The notes: generated by a model not told the origin, from the sequence alone. Shown: positions 8,244 through 15,722, counted from the first letter of the stretch. The stretch is DNA of 21,633 bases from Clostridiales bacterium (GCA_019420065.1 JAHZHX010000036.1:1-21633); one strand, 5' to 3'. Made by a program: numbers and translations.

Positions 8244-9202
8244 GCGCTTTCCTCCTTAAACGCGTTGTAGATGGCCATGAGAGTGCCTTCATCCGTAACC
8301 GTGCGATAGTTTGCCGTGCCTGCGATCTCCTTGAGCCGCGCGGCCACCTGTGCCTTCTGCTCAGGCATCAGGCCGGCGCAGCGCGCTTTGAGGAGCTGAT
8401 CGACGCGCTCCGCCCACGTAAGCGGCTCGCTGCGGCCTGCGGGCGGGGCTTTGCTGTCGGCGACGCCGCCAAGCCAGCCGGCGATCTTCGCTCCCGTTTC
8501 CGGGGTAACGATGAAGTACTGCCCATCGAACAAACCGGTTCGGTCCTTGGTTGCCGACGCGCTGTGATCCTGGGCCAGCTCGAAGAATACGCTGAATTCG
8601 TACTCCAGCCCCTCGCGGAAAACGGGCGCCATTCCGACTTTTCGGGGACTCTTCTTGCCGTTGCCGTTGTCTTCGATGACATACTCCGTTTTGGTTCGCA
8701 GCGTGGCGGCAACGTGCATGGGGCATTGCAGGATCCTGTCTACCAGCCGGTTATGAAGCGGGGTCACGTCCCGCCATGCCGTGTAGCTGTTGCCGCTGCG
8801 CCTGGCGATGCTGGCCTGCATGTCCAGCAGACCGCCCTCACCGGACCATGCATGGGAGAGAGAGTCGATGATGAGAAACTCAACGCCTGCATCCTCCGCC
8901 GCATCGATGGCCTCCAGATAACGCGCGGCGCTGAAGGGCGCCTCCAGAGGAATGGTCAGATGCTCCCCGACCCGTATGCCTCCGGCTGCGGCGCCCACGT
9001 AGAGGCTGCCGGAGCCGTTTTCCGTGTCGATGACGCAGATTTTTTCCCATATCGCATCATCCGTAAGCGCCGGATACTGGGCGCGGATCAGACCATACCC
9101 AAGCTACAATGAGCTCTACGTCTTGCCGCTGCCGGAGCTGCCCGCAACGCCGATTTTGAGGCGCGCCATTTGTCTTTTGGCCTTTTGAATTTGAATCGCC
9201 AT
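8240..9202 (-). CDS. Sak4-like RecA-fold single-strand annealing recombinase, recoded
   Basis: Phage recombinase of the Sak4/AAA_24 type: an ATPase that assists annealing or exchange with SSB. The usual partner, SSB, is the next gene. It has 320 residues from ATG 9202, which follows GGAGGG by 6 nt. Walker A GSSGSGKT occupies residues 21-28 and is followed at once by TAG (9116-9118, residue 29), then SSL, then a second TAG (9104-9106, residue 33), then LGYGL. The Walker B-like strand is VEFLIIDS. The relatives I recall read GSGKT-hydrophobic/aromatic-SSLLLAYGL, so leucine fits the second site especially well. Starting after the TAGs would remove the P-loop, so two genes or a late start are not tenable. 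Confidence 0.92.
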
Positions 9203-9432
9203 GCCGTTCCCTCCGTTTCGTTTTGTGTCTCGCTTACAAGACAGGCATTTTCCCGATTTGTTTTCACCCGGATCGGAAAAGATTTGCAAAGTTTCTTTTG
9301 CCTGCAATGCTGATGGACACGATTATAGCAGCGTATACCTGAGCCCACAATGAAGCAATTTGTACCGCTGCGGTGCATGTTTTGCCCTGGGGAAAATAAT
9401 GAAAGGGAACGCGAAGCAAAGGCCCTGACGAA
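9203..9432. other. 230-bp intergenic control region between integrase and replication unit
   Basis: No coding potential is seen. It holds the promoter for the replication unit (separate entry), a leader of about 110 nt ahead of sak4, and an imperfect inverted repeat around 9247-9280 (TTTTCCCGAT against ATCGGAAAA) that could be an operator. I see no clear terminator for the integrase and no recognisable attachment-site core. Confidence 0.5.
9322..9350 (-). promoter_or_regulatory. Sigma-70-type promoter of the replication unit
   Basis: On the minus strand a perfect TATAAT (9322-9327) is preceded by a 17-nt spacer and TTGTGG (9345-9350), matching TTGACA at four of six positions. Transcription would begin near 9315 and read sak4 through dcm, with the suppressor tRNA inside the transcript. 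Confidence 0.72.
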
Positions 9433-10359
9433 TCATTTGGAGGAGACGGCAAGGCTCCTTGCCAGTTCGGTGCTGTTAAGCACATCCAGCCGTTCCTCCA
9501 TGCTGGAATGCATGTATCGATTCGTCACGTGTACGCTCGTATGTCCGCCGATATCGCGCGCCAACGCTGAACCTCCATTCTGATCCACGGCGGTGAGCAG
9601 CGTATGACGGAAGATATGCACGCCTGTCTTCAGCTCCAGACGAGACTGCTTTGCCGCCAACGCGCTCCACAGCGCTTTGCGGTCCAATCGTCCGCCCTTT
9701 TGGGACACAAACAGCGGGGCGTCGGGCCCGACAGGGCCACGGCTTTGCAGATATGGTTCGATATAGCCGGGAACGAAGCCGGCGACGCTGACATGCGCCC
9801 AGCTCCCGCCCTTGCGCAGACAAAACAGCGTGCCTGACCGAATCTGTTCCATCTGAGATACATTGAGCGCGCAGACTTCAAACGCCCGAAGTCCGCTGCC
9901 CAGGATTAAGGCGACGATTGCGGCGTCGCGCAGATCCGTCCGTCGCGGCCTGGCGCCGAGAATCTCCTGGAGCAGCAATTTGACATCCTCTGTGGAATAT
10001 CGCTTCCCTGCGCTGCGCTCGATCGTCTGCGGCGTCGTCTTCTCCCTGATGCAATGCAGCACAAGAGAGGGATCCTGACGGATCGCGCCGATGGACAGCA
10101 TATATCCAAAAAAGCGTTTGAGGATTACAATGTAGTTGTTGCGGGTGCTGATCTCCCGGTCGTGCGCAAGATGCTGGAGGTACGCGGACAGATGCATGCC
10201 TGTAATATGCGCCAGATCGTTGCTCGTCAGACTCAAACGGTAGTTTTCCTGCAGATAAAGCTCAAAGCGGTGCAGGAGATCTCCATACTGGCGCACGGTC
10301 GCCGGACGTTTGTCCTCTGCGCCAAGGTGCGCTTCAAAGAAATCGATGGGTGTCGTCAC
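9433..10359 (-). CDS. int: Tyrosine recombinase / integrase
   Basis: Catalyses site-specific integration and excision. The 308-residue product has an N-terminal SAM-like core-binding domain (TVRQYGDLLHRFELYLQ) and a C-terminal catalytic domain. It carries Arg158 (GSGLRAFE), Lys in LRKGG, His248-x-x-Arg251 (HIFRH), His273 (GGHTS) and the nucleophile Tyr282 (NRYMH). The GTG at 10359 lies 9 nt after AGGAGG; the in-frame ATG at 10368 abuts that site with no spacing, so GTG is preferred. It overlaps the preceding 70-residue gene. No TAG occurs in frame and it ends in TGA, so it can be translated with the standard code. Confidence 0.94.
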   Translation of the reverse strand: MTTPIDFFEAHLGAEDKRPATVRQYGDLLHRFELYLQENYRLSLTSNDLAHITGMHLSAYLQHLAHDREISTRNNYIVILKRFFGYMLSIGAIRQDPSLVLHCIREKTTPQTIERSAGKRYSTEDVKLLLQEILGARPRRTDLRDAAIVALILGSGLRAFEVCALNVSQMEQIRSGTLFCLRKGGSWAHVSVAGFVPGYIEPYLQSRGPVGPDAPLFVSQKGGRLDRKALWSALAAKQSRLELKTGVHIFRHTLLTAVDQNGGSALARDIGGHTSVHVTNRYMHSSMEERLDVLNSTELARSLAVSSK

Positions 10360-10546
10360 AGCTGCCATCCTCCTGATAGAGCGAAAGGTATTCACGGAGC
10401 ACATCCAACAGCCTTGTGTTCACGGAATAGCACCAGTGCGTCAAACCGTTTTTCCTGTGCTGCGAATCAAAGGAGATTCGATGGGCATAGAGAAACTGTT
10501 CCAGCAGTCTGTCGGAGATTATCAGAGTGATGGGCTTCACCTCCAT
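10334..10546 (-). CDS. Small hypothetical protein upstream of integrase
   Basis: A 70-residue frame beginning MEVKPITLIISDRLLEQFL, with no family I recognise. Its ATG lies directly at the end of the U-run of an intrinsic terminator, and the nearby GGAGGTGA falls inside the first codons. The true start may therefore be internal (GTG, or a rare codon further in), or the frame may serve mainly to couple translation to the integrase, which it overlaps by about 26 nt. An XerC-like or excisionase role is possible from position only. Confidence 0.5.
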   Translation of the reverse strand: MEVKPITLIISDRLLEQFLYAHRISFDSQHRKNGLTHWCYSVNTRLLDVLREYLSLYQEDGSCDDTHRFL

Positions 10547-10579
10547 AAAAAGAAAGACTGCCGCGCATTTGCAGCAGTC
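10547..10579 (-). terminator. Intrinsic terminator
   Basis: On the minus strand GACTGCTGC and GCGGCAGTC pair over 9 bp (one G-U) around the loop AAATGC, followed by TTTCTTTTT. It ends transcription arriving from the 104-residue gene and separates it from the integrase cluster. Confidence 0.8.
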
Positions 10580-10609
10580 CGGACAAAGAAAGCAAAATGA
10601 GGTTGTGGG

Positions 10610-10924
10610 TCAGTCGGTGATCCTGTAGTAGTAACGGAGTTCCTCGCCGGTCAGGGTATCCATGGCATATTGATCCGTCGTCCGCCACAACGAATCATAG
10701 ATCTGAGCGAGAACGTTATTATGCTCATAATGCTGCCAGAGCTTGTGATTGAGAACAAGGACAAGCTCGGTGAGATACAGATAGTCGTCTTTCCATTCCT
10801 GAAAGGAGCGGTTATAAGTATCCCGCACGGCATCCGCACCAAACGCATCAGCAATGGAAAAATCCTGCCAGAGGGTCGTGATGGGTTTGTATCCGGTAAG
10901 AGCTTCAATATTCCAAAAGATCAT
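10610..10924 (-). CDS. Conserved hypothetical protein, 104 residues
   Basis: Starts MIFWNIEALTGYKP at ATG 10924, 6 nt after GGAGGT. It is rich in Trp and Tyr with Asp/Glu (TLWQDFSIADAFG, YNRSFQEWKDDYLYL, TGEELRYYYRITD) and is probably all-alpha and soluble. I associate this sequence pattern with small uncharacterised proteins on Clostridia plasmids and phages but cannot name the function. It is flanked by terminators on both sides, so it may be a stand-alone cistron with its own regulation. Confidence 0.8.
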   Translation of the reverse strand: MIFWNIEALTGYKPITTLWQDFSIADAFGADAVRDTYNRSFQEWKDDYLYLTELVLVLNHKLWQHYEHNNVLAQIYDSLWRTTDQYAMDTLTGEELRYYYRITD

Positions 10925-10957
10925 GGCGCCACCTCCATTCATAACCGTTATTCAGTG

Positions 10958-10984
10958 AAAAAGGCCGCCGGACGGATCCGGCGG
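10958..10984 (-). terminator. Intrinsic terminator after the parE-like gene, first copy of a repeated hairpin
   Basis: On the minus strand CCGCCGG-ATCCGT-CCGGCGG forms a GC-rich 7-bp stem followed by CCTTTTT. It lies about 105 nt after the toxin stop codon and 22 nt before the ribosome binding site of the next gene. The same 21 bp recurs at 11806-11826. Confidence 0.8.
10964..10984. repeat. 21-bp palindromic repeat, copy 1
   Basis: The plus strand reads GCCGCCGGACGGATCCGGCG plus G, identical to 11806-11826. This copy has a U-run on the minus strand and so acts as a terminator. Confidence 0.9.
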
Positions 10985-11089
10985 TCTGCGATAAAGGCTT
11001 TTCTGTTTTGTCTTTATGCTGCGGGGGCCTGCACTGGCGAAACATGCGGACGGCTTCGGTTTAGAATAGCCTGAATGGCAAATGGCTTA

Positions 11090-11410
11090 TTATCGGATGC
11101 CAAAGAGAAGAGAGAGCCAATCCTGACGGCTGTGCAAAATACGGCCGATGTAGACGTCGCGTCCATCAACACGATAAAAAACCAGATATGGCGAAACGAC
11201 CAGATACCGATAGCCCTGTGCGACGAACATCGGTTGATCCGTTCGCAAGGCAGCGCCCATATAAGGGGTAGTCTGCAGCCGGCTGATGGAGCTGTCGAAA
11301 GCGGATAAAAGCTTCTCTGCCGCAGCGGGGTTTTCCAGACAGACGTAGTCGAAAATCGCATCGAGGTCATCAATGGCCTGTCGGGCATAGCGGATTCGGA
11401 AGTCAGCCAT
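11090..11410 (-). CDS. parE: ParE/RelE-family toxin
   Basis: The 106-residue product fits the ParE branch of the RelE superfamily: an N-terminal YARQAIDDLDAIFDYV helix pair, then a beta-sheet with GYRYLVVSPYLVFYRV and a C-terminal DVYIGRILHSRQDW strand. ParE toxins poison DNA gyrase, while RelE-type members cleave mRNA; sequence alone leans to ParE. ATG 11410 overlaps the antitoxin stop by 8 nt, the usual coupled arrangement with antitoxin first. It is free of TAG and ends in TAA. Confidence 0.92.
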   Translation of the reverse strand: MADFRIRYARQAIDDLDAIFDYVCLENPAAAEKLLSAFDSSISRLQTTPYMGAALRTDQPMFVAQGYRYLVVSPYLVFYRVDGRDVYIGRILHSRQDWLSLLFGIR

Positions 11411-11693
11411 TGTGAATCCGCTCCTTCAGGCGTTGCATGACATCTTCATGATTGGCGACGTTGCCTTCGGCGATCTGGCGATCTGCGACAGCGAGCTTCA
11501 TTTGCAGGCGATACCACGCTTCCCGGCGGCAAAATGCCTCATGGCTCATGACCACAAGATCGTTTTCCCCGTTATTGGTTATGAGAATGGGATCGTCGGT
11601 CCGATGACACAGTTCAGAAAAGCCTTTATAGTCCGACCGGATTGCGGTGGACGGTTTTACGGTCAGCACGCTTGGGGTACAGAATTCGCTCAT
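11403..11693 (-). CDS. Phd/YefM-family antitoxin
   Basis: A 96-residue antitoxin with the Phd/YefM N-terminal fold: AIRSDYKGFSELCHRTDDPI followed by ITNNGENDLVVMSHEAF, then a helical toxin-binding tail (DVMQRLKERIHNG). It neutralises the following toxin and usually represses its own promoter through the N-terminal domain. ATG 11693 lies 9 nt after AGGAGG; an upstream in-frame ATG at 11702 abuts the ribosome binding site and is unlikely. Confidence 0.92.
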   Translation of the reverse strand: MSEFCTPSVLTVKPSTAIRSDYKGFSELCHRTDDPILITNNGENDLVVMSHEAFCRREAWYRLQMKLAVADRQIAEGNVANHEDVMQRLKERIHNG

Positions 11694-11725
11694 GGATATC
11701 ATCCTCCTGATATTTATCTATTCGT

Positions 11726-11754
11726 ATTCTATCATGACGAAGACGGAAAATCAA
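11726..11754 (-). promoter_or_regulatory. Promoter of the toxin-antitoxin pair
   Basis: On the minus strand TTGATT (11749-11754), a 17-nt spacer and TAGAAT (11726-11731), about 24 nt ahead of the antitoxin AGGAGG. The ATAGAATACGAATAGATAAATAT stretch downstream is AT-rich and could include the antitoxin operator. The promoter overlaps the end of the preceding 98-residue frame. Confidence 0.72.
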
Positions 11755-12028
11755 GTACATGAAGCTCCATCTGCCTGCGATCAATGGCTCGGGTGAATGG
11801 CCATAGCCGCCGGACGGATCCGGCGGCCATGACAAACTGAACCTGTCTACTCCTTTCCGGCGAGAGAAACATCCTGACAGACATCGTAGTGGCTTCCAGG
11901 GAAGCGAGAGCAACAGCTTCTTTACAGCAGGCACCGCTCTTTCTGGTGATGCTCTTCTTCTTGCGCAGCCAGTCATCCGAGGTGTTGCCCGGCGACATCA
12001 GTTTGAGAGCAACCTGCAGGCCGGTCAA
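11732..12028 (-). CDS. Small hypothetical protein, 98 residues
   Basis: Begins at ATG 12028 in an ATGA overlap with the preceding gene and reads MTGLQVALKLMSPGNTSDDW, then a basic stretch (RKKKSITRKSG). The first two thirds have codon choice like the neighbours. The last third runs through the second copy of the palindromic repeat and into the toxin-antitoxin promoter, so the C-terminus may be acquired or non-conserved. No family recognised. Confidence 0.45.
   Translation of the reverse strand: MTGLQVALKLMSPGNTSDDWLRKKKSITRKSGACCKEAVALASLEATTMSVRMFLSPERSRQVQFVMAAGSVRRLWPFTRAIDRRQMELHVLDFPSSS
11806..11826. repeat. 21-bp palindromic repeat, copy 2
   Basis: Identical to 10964-10984 but without a U-run on either strand, so it cannot be a standard terminator here. 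The arms extend imperfectly outward (GCCATA against CCATGAC). The two copies bracket the toxin-antitoxin genes and their promoter. Confidence 0.88.
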
Positions 12029-12951
12029 GCTTGGAGCTGCCGTTCGTACAAGACCTTCTTTTTATAGCTGATCTGTTGAATATCCGAAGCAAAGAGCCTC
12101 CCTGCATTGCCGTAAAGCTTTGCAAAGGAGGCGCGGCCCGGAGCATCCATGCGCCAAAGCGAATAGTCGGAATCGTTCGCGTGAGCTAACGACGATGCGG
12201 CCATTTTGCAGGACATGCGCTTGCCCTCCTTAAGAATTTCAAGCGCAACCATTTTCATGGATTCAGGATCAACGCTTTCAGCAATCTGACGGCGCAGATG
12301 ATGTTCGCCTGGAGAGGCTTCCAGTTCGCTGACTTTGTCTGTAAGGAGCGCAAGCTCCCAAAGTCTCTGGTTGATGCGCTTTGCGTTCTTGACAAGGTAT
12401 TCATCCGCCATTTGCTCAGCGAGTGCGTCCGGGTGATTGATGGCCTGTACATAGAAACGTGCGGATGGATCATTCGCTTTTACAACAGGATCAAAAATAG
12501 GGGTTGACCGATTGTAAAAACAGGTTCTGGCCTCTGCTGCAAGCTGATGCTGCATGTAGAACTCCCTGCCATACCATGGAGACGCGCTCTCGTCTGTCTC
12601 AGGAACCGGCTTCCCGTCTACCTTCAAAATAACCAGCTTTGTCGCGAGCGATTCGACATTCTGGAGGATCTGTTGAAGCGATCTGCCCTCTGTCGGAAGT
12701 ATCCGGGAAAGACAATAGCATGGAGCATACAGAGCCTTGCGCACATGGCTGTAGATCCCTGCAAGATCTGCTTTTCCGTTCAGCTCATGGGTAGCTCTAT
12801 AGCCTGACAATATATAAATGAAGTCCGTTTCGTCGTCATAATAGCTGCGAAGAAGGCAATGGTTCCAATTCTCAAGTTGAAAGGCCAATTCAGGAATGTT
12901 CCGATCTGCGAGGAAGGCGAGGATATCAGATTCAGATGCAGGATTCATCAT
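12025..12951 (-). CDS. Hypothetical protein, 308 residues
   Basis: Soluble, mainly helical protein of unknown function starting MMNPASESDILAFLADRNIP after AAGGAGA (5 nt). It carries segments rich in Tyr and Trp (FIYILSGYRATHELNGKADL, SPWYGREFYMQHQ, FYVQAINHPDALAEQMADEY) and a central helix KRINQRLWELALLTDKVSEL. No signal peptide, membrane segment or catalytic motif is visible. It follows the 163-residue gene with a short gap and is followed by an ATGA-coupled small gene. A metalloprotease-like or DNA-modification role cannot be supported. Confidence 0.8.
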   Translation of the reverse strand: MMNPASESDILAFLADRNIPELAFQLENWNHCLLRSYYDDETDFIYILSGYRATHELNGKADLAGIYSHVRKALYAPCYCLSRILPTEGRSLQQILQNVESLATKLVILKVDGKPVPETDESASPWYGREFYMQHQLAAEARTCFYNRSTPIFDPVVKANDPSARFYVQAINHPDALAEQMADEYLVKNAKRINQRLWELALLTDKVSELEASPGEHHLRRQIAESVDPESMKMVALEILKEGKRMSCKMAASSLAHANDSDYSLWRMDAPGRASFAKLYGNAGRLFASDIQQISYKKKVLYERQLQA

Positions 12952-12963
12952 TCGTGTCTCCTT

Positions 12964-13455
12964 TCAGGGATTTGCGGCGTGCAAAAGCAAGGCGATCTCT
13001 GAGAGCGTATCAGGAAGCGGTAGTGTTTCGTTGCCAATATGGTTGAGGGCGCCGATGGATCCGGGCGGACATTCTCGGACGACGCGGCCGGTGTCGTAGT
13101 GTAATTCCAGCGTTCCCCTGCTGAAATCCGGAACGATTGTCAGACTGCGGTATGCGGAAGGAGCCTGCGTTTCCGGGTTGTCGAAGACACGCAACAAAAC
13201 TTCTGCACGCAGTCCGAAGGGACCCGCCACGTTCACCGGCTTATCCAGGTATGCCTCCAAATCCTTTGCCAGGGGACGGAGAACGGAGTCGATCCAGTTG
13301 GGAAAGACAAGGGCTCGCTTTTGTTTCTTCAGTTGAGCGATCTGGGCAGAAAGACGGCCCTGCTGCTTTTGCTTGATCTCAATTTTGGCATCCAGTGCAT
13401 CGCATCGAACAATATAGTCGTGATAAGCCTGATTATATTGGGTACAGTACAGCAA
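12964..13455 (-). CDS. Coiled-coil hypothetical protein, 163 residues, TTG start
   Basis: The start codon is TTG at 13455, 7 nt after AAGGAGG; no closer ATG exists. The N-terminal 50 residues (YIVRCDALDAKIEIKQKQQG, SAQIAQLKKQKR) form a predicted coiled coil. The rest has alternating hydrophobic strands (AEVLLRVFD, SLTIVPD, TLELHYDTG). It could be a DNA- or protein-binding dimer; no family recognised. It ends in TGA shortly before the 308-residue gene. Confidence 0.8.
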   Translation of the reverse strand: MLYCTQYNQAYHDYIVRCDALDAKIEIKQKQQGRLSAQIAQLKKQKRALVFPNWIDSVLRPLAKDLEAYLDKPVNVAGPFGLRAEVLLRVFDNPETQAPSAYRSLTIVPDFSRGTLELHYDTGRVVRECPPGSIGALNHIGNETLPLPDTLSEIALLLHAANP

Positions 13456-13467
13456 TTTTGTGCCTCC

Positions 13468-13998
13468 TTAAGATAGGTCCGCACAGTTCATTGTTTTTTC
13501 TTCGATCCAGTACGCGTTATCAAGTGAGTATTGATCATAGAGACGTTTGTACTCGGAGAGAGTAAGCCTGCTGCCGCCGGGTTGTTTGATGAACTCATGA
13601 GCGGTTTCATCTTTGGCGATCAGGCATTCCAGCGCATGACGGGCTGCGTTATATCGTGTGAATATACCCGCACAGCGCACGCCCAGTTCATCATCCACCA
13701 TGGCTGCGTACACCTGGTCCCCACCCATGGCAAACCCCGAATCGCGCAGGGCCTCTGCAACAGGCGCACTGCTGTTGTGGTATGCAAAGAAGGGGAAATA
13801 ATCGCCGTTGCTCCATACAAGCTCATCGTTGTAGAGATCTGGATGGTGAGCTACAATGAATTGCAGCGGTGTTCCATCTTCGCGCAATTGCAAAAGCAAC
13901 AGCGCATCGTTCTCCAGCGCGACGCAGAGATAGTTTGTTTTATGGCTGACAACGATTTTGCCGATATAGCCGGCAAAGGTTCCTTCATGCCCGGACAA
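13468..13998 (-). CDS. Hypothetical protein, 176 residues
   Basis: TTG at 13998 lies 8 nt after the near-perfect GGAGG of GGGAGGTGATG; an ATG at 14004 is too close to that site. The product has beta-rich sequence (TFAGYIGKIVVSHKTNYLCV, ALLLLQLREDG, PLQFIVAHHPDLYNDELVW) followed by an acidic helical region. No membrane segment or catalytic motif is seen. It overlaps the end of the 491-residue gene by 14 nt and ends in TAA. Two successive non-ATG starts suggest deliberately lowered translation. Confidence 0.78.
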   Translation of the reverse strand: MSGHEGTFAGYIGKIVVSHKTNYLCVALENDALLLLQLREDGTPLQFIVAHHPDLYNDELVWSNGDYFPFFAYHNSSAPVAEALRDSGFAMGGDQVYAAMVDDELGVRCAGIFTRYNAARHALECLIAKDETAHEFIKQPGGSRLTLSEYKRLYDQYSLDNAYWIEEKTMNCADLS

Positions 13999-15460
13999 GG
14001 ACATCACCTCCCTGAGGCGCGGCATTCAGGCAGCGTTCCTTTTCTTTTTCCAGCCGCGCAAGGGATTTGACAAATCGCTCCTGCGGAATGGGAGAAAGCA
14101 GCCGCATGATTTGTCCGTCGCGCCAACGAATCAGCTCCTCGTTCAGCTGCCCCCAGGTTTGGCGAGAAACACAGACGTCAAAGATCAGATCAAATGTCGC
14201 GTTTTGGGAGAGCAGCTCTTTGAGCGCTTTGCCGCTGACAACAGAGCCGTCGGCTGTCAGAATGACGCGAGCGTCGGTTTCCAGCCCGGCAGCGCAGTTG
14301 ATTTCAAACAGTGCCGCGTCGTCGATGGGGTGAGGAGCGGCGGAGATCACCGGATACGTCAGTTCGCCGCGATGAAACAGGTTCTTTCGCAGCATCAGCC
14401 TGCTTTCAACTTCATATCTGTCCGTGTTGTCATTTTCTTTGAGGTACTCCACATCAATAAGCCGGTGATCCCCGATCAGCTCCTCGACCTCCTGAGCGGA
14501 TATCTTCCGGCTTTCCATACCGGCATTGTACTCCAACCGTTCCCGCTCGCGCTGATTTTTGCGACGGATGTTGTCCGCCCAGTTGCATGCCGCATCATAA
14601 TGGAGCGTATTCAGGTTGAAGCTGTAGCAGTTGACAGAAAGATACGTCACATTGCCCCGGGTTTTGTCGGGATAGACATGCCATCCGGAGGGTTCTTCAA
14701 TCAGCCTCCTGGCAAAGGAAGGCAGGTGCAGCTCCATGCCGGATTTGAAGTCTACGGCCGCATCGTATGCGTAGTCATCGGTATAGCGTCCGTCGCATTG
14801 GCCCATGTAGATCTGCCCGGACAGGATGGCCTTCCAAACGTGCGGCAATGTCCATTTTTCAGGCGTTTTGATCGGCCTGATCTTGCGGAAAGGAGAAAAG
14901 ACTCTGGAGGCTTTGAGATCGCTTTTCCAAATGCGGCACTCCATATCAGGCTTTTCTTCACGCACAAAAAACGTATCGTAGACTGCCCGGAACGTATCAA
15001 GACCGGCGTGCATCACGTTGGGCGAATACTCGTCTTCCGGCTGGAGAACGATCCTCTTGCAGGTTTTTCCGGGCAGCATGGCGTTGGTGAGATCTGTAAT
15101 GGCGATACGTTGAGTGCTCACTTCCACATAAGCGTTGATATCCCGAAAATACCCGTCATTCTGTTCCCAGCAGGAAACATCGGAAGAGCGACAGATGGGA
15201 ATGCCGTCCACAGTGTCATAAGCGGGGAAGAAAACCCCGGATTCGTCGGGCTGACAGGGAGAACGCTGTGGATCGGAGCCGGTCAGCTTTTGAGCAAAAG
15301 CCAGATTGGTGTCATTGTGCCTGGCATACCAGCACTTCTTCACGCGGTGATAGCGCCATCCGGCATTGCTGAGCGCAGTCAGCACAGACCTGTCCGGCTT
15401 CTCCGGAAAGTACAGTTCCAAGCCGTTGTGTTCCTGATTGATCAGCATTTTGACGCTCAT
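13985..15460 (-). CDS. Large hypothetical protein with N-terminal GWRYHRVKKCWYAR domain, 491 residues
   Basis: ATG 15460 follows AAGGAGG by 8 nt. Residues 10-50 contain LELYFPEKPDRSVLTALSNA, GWRYHRVKKCWYAR and NLAFAQKL. I recognise this small domain from N-termini of uncharacterised phage and plasmid proteins of Clostridia, where it precedes DNA-related modules. The remainder has repeated beta-rich segments (RIAITDLTNAM, IYMGQCDGRYTDDYAYDAAV) and a charged helix (NWADNIRRKNQRERERLEYN). No catalytic motif can be named. No in-frame TAG in 491 codons, unlike the replication genes. Confidence 0.82.
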   Translation of the reverse strand: MSVKMLINQEHNGLELYFPEKPDRSVLTALSNAGWRYHRVKKCWYARHNDTNLAFAQKLTGSDPQRSPCQPDESGVFFPAYDTVDGIPICRSSDVSCWEQNDGYFRDINAYVEVSTQRIAITDLTNAMLPGKTCKRIVLQPEDEYSPNVMHAGLDTFRAVYDTFFVREEKPDMECRIWKSDLKASRVFSPFRKIRPIKTPEKWTLPHVWKAILSGQIYMGQCDGRYTDDYAYDAAVDFKSGMELHLPSFARRLIEEPSGWHVYPDKTRGNVTYLSVNCYSFNLNTLHYDAACNWADNIRRKNQRERERLEYNAGMESRKISAQEVEELIGDHRLIDVEYLKENDNTDRYEVESRLMLRKNLFHRGELTYPVISAAPHPIDDAALFEINCAAGLETDARVILTADGSVVSGKALKELLSQNATFDLIFDVCVSRQTWGQLNEELIRWRDGQIMRLLSPIPQERFVKSLARLEKEKERCLNAAPQGGDVLVRA

Positions 15461-15722
15461 AGTGATGCCCTCCTTGCTTCTCAAGTGGTTCGGCGTACCA
15501 TTTGCGGTACAGCGTCATATCTCCGGTGATATCGCGTGCAAGAAAGTAGTCGTGATTCTCAATGCTCTGGACTGACGACGGCTTCGCCTCGTATTGAGAA
15601 ACCGGTTCTGCGCAGTATTCGCCATAATCCCACCGGGCAAGATGCATAAGCGCCTCCTCAGTACATGCAGGAGGCGCTTCCCATTCCGGCAGATGGATTA
15701 CTTCATAGAGCAGGTAGTCCAC
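15312..15722 (-). CDS. Small hypothetical protein with long 3' overlap
   Basis: GTG at 15722, about 10 nt after AGGAAGG, opens a frame reading MDYLLYEVIHLPEWEAPPAC and DYFLARDITGDMTLYRKWYA. This N-terminal two thirds looks like a real acidic protein. The last 149 nt overlap the 491-residue gene in another frame and look less constrained, so the functional protein may be about 87 residues with a run-on tail. No family recognised. Confidence 0.6.
   Translation of the reverse strand: MDYLLYEVIHLPEWEAPPACTEEALMHLARWDYGEYCAEPVSQYEAKPSSVQSIENHDYFLARDITGDMTLYRKWYAEPLEKQGGHHYERQNADQSGTQRLGTVLSGEAGQVCADCAQQCRMALSPREEVLVCQAQ

Noticed and set aside
1..9202. Decayed prophage with many nonsense mutations
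   Set aside because: Only TAG interrupts the core genes; there are no TGA, TAA or frameshift lesions in eight genes, motifs are intact, and a cognate CUA tRNA is present.
1..9202. TAG read as glutamine (code 15)
   Set aside because: The tRNA is class II and leucine-like, and many TAG sites lie in hydrophobic or leucine-conserved positions. Not fully excluded without mass spectrometry or alignments.
14111..15529. 472-residue open frame on the plus strand
   Set aside because: Antisense to the 491-residue minus-strand gene, which has a strong ribosome site and operon junctions. No plausible domains.
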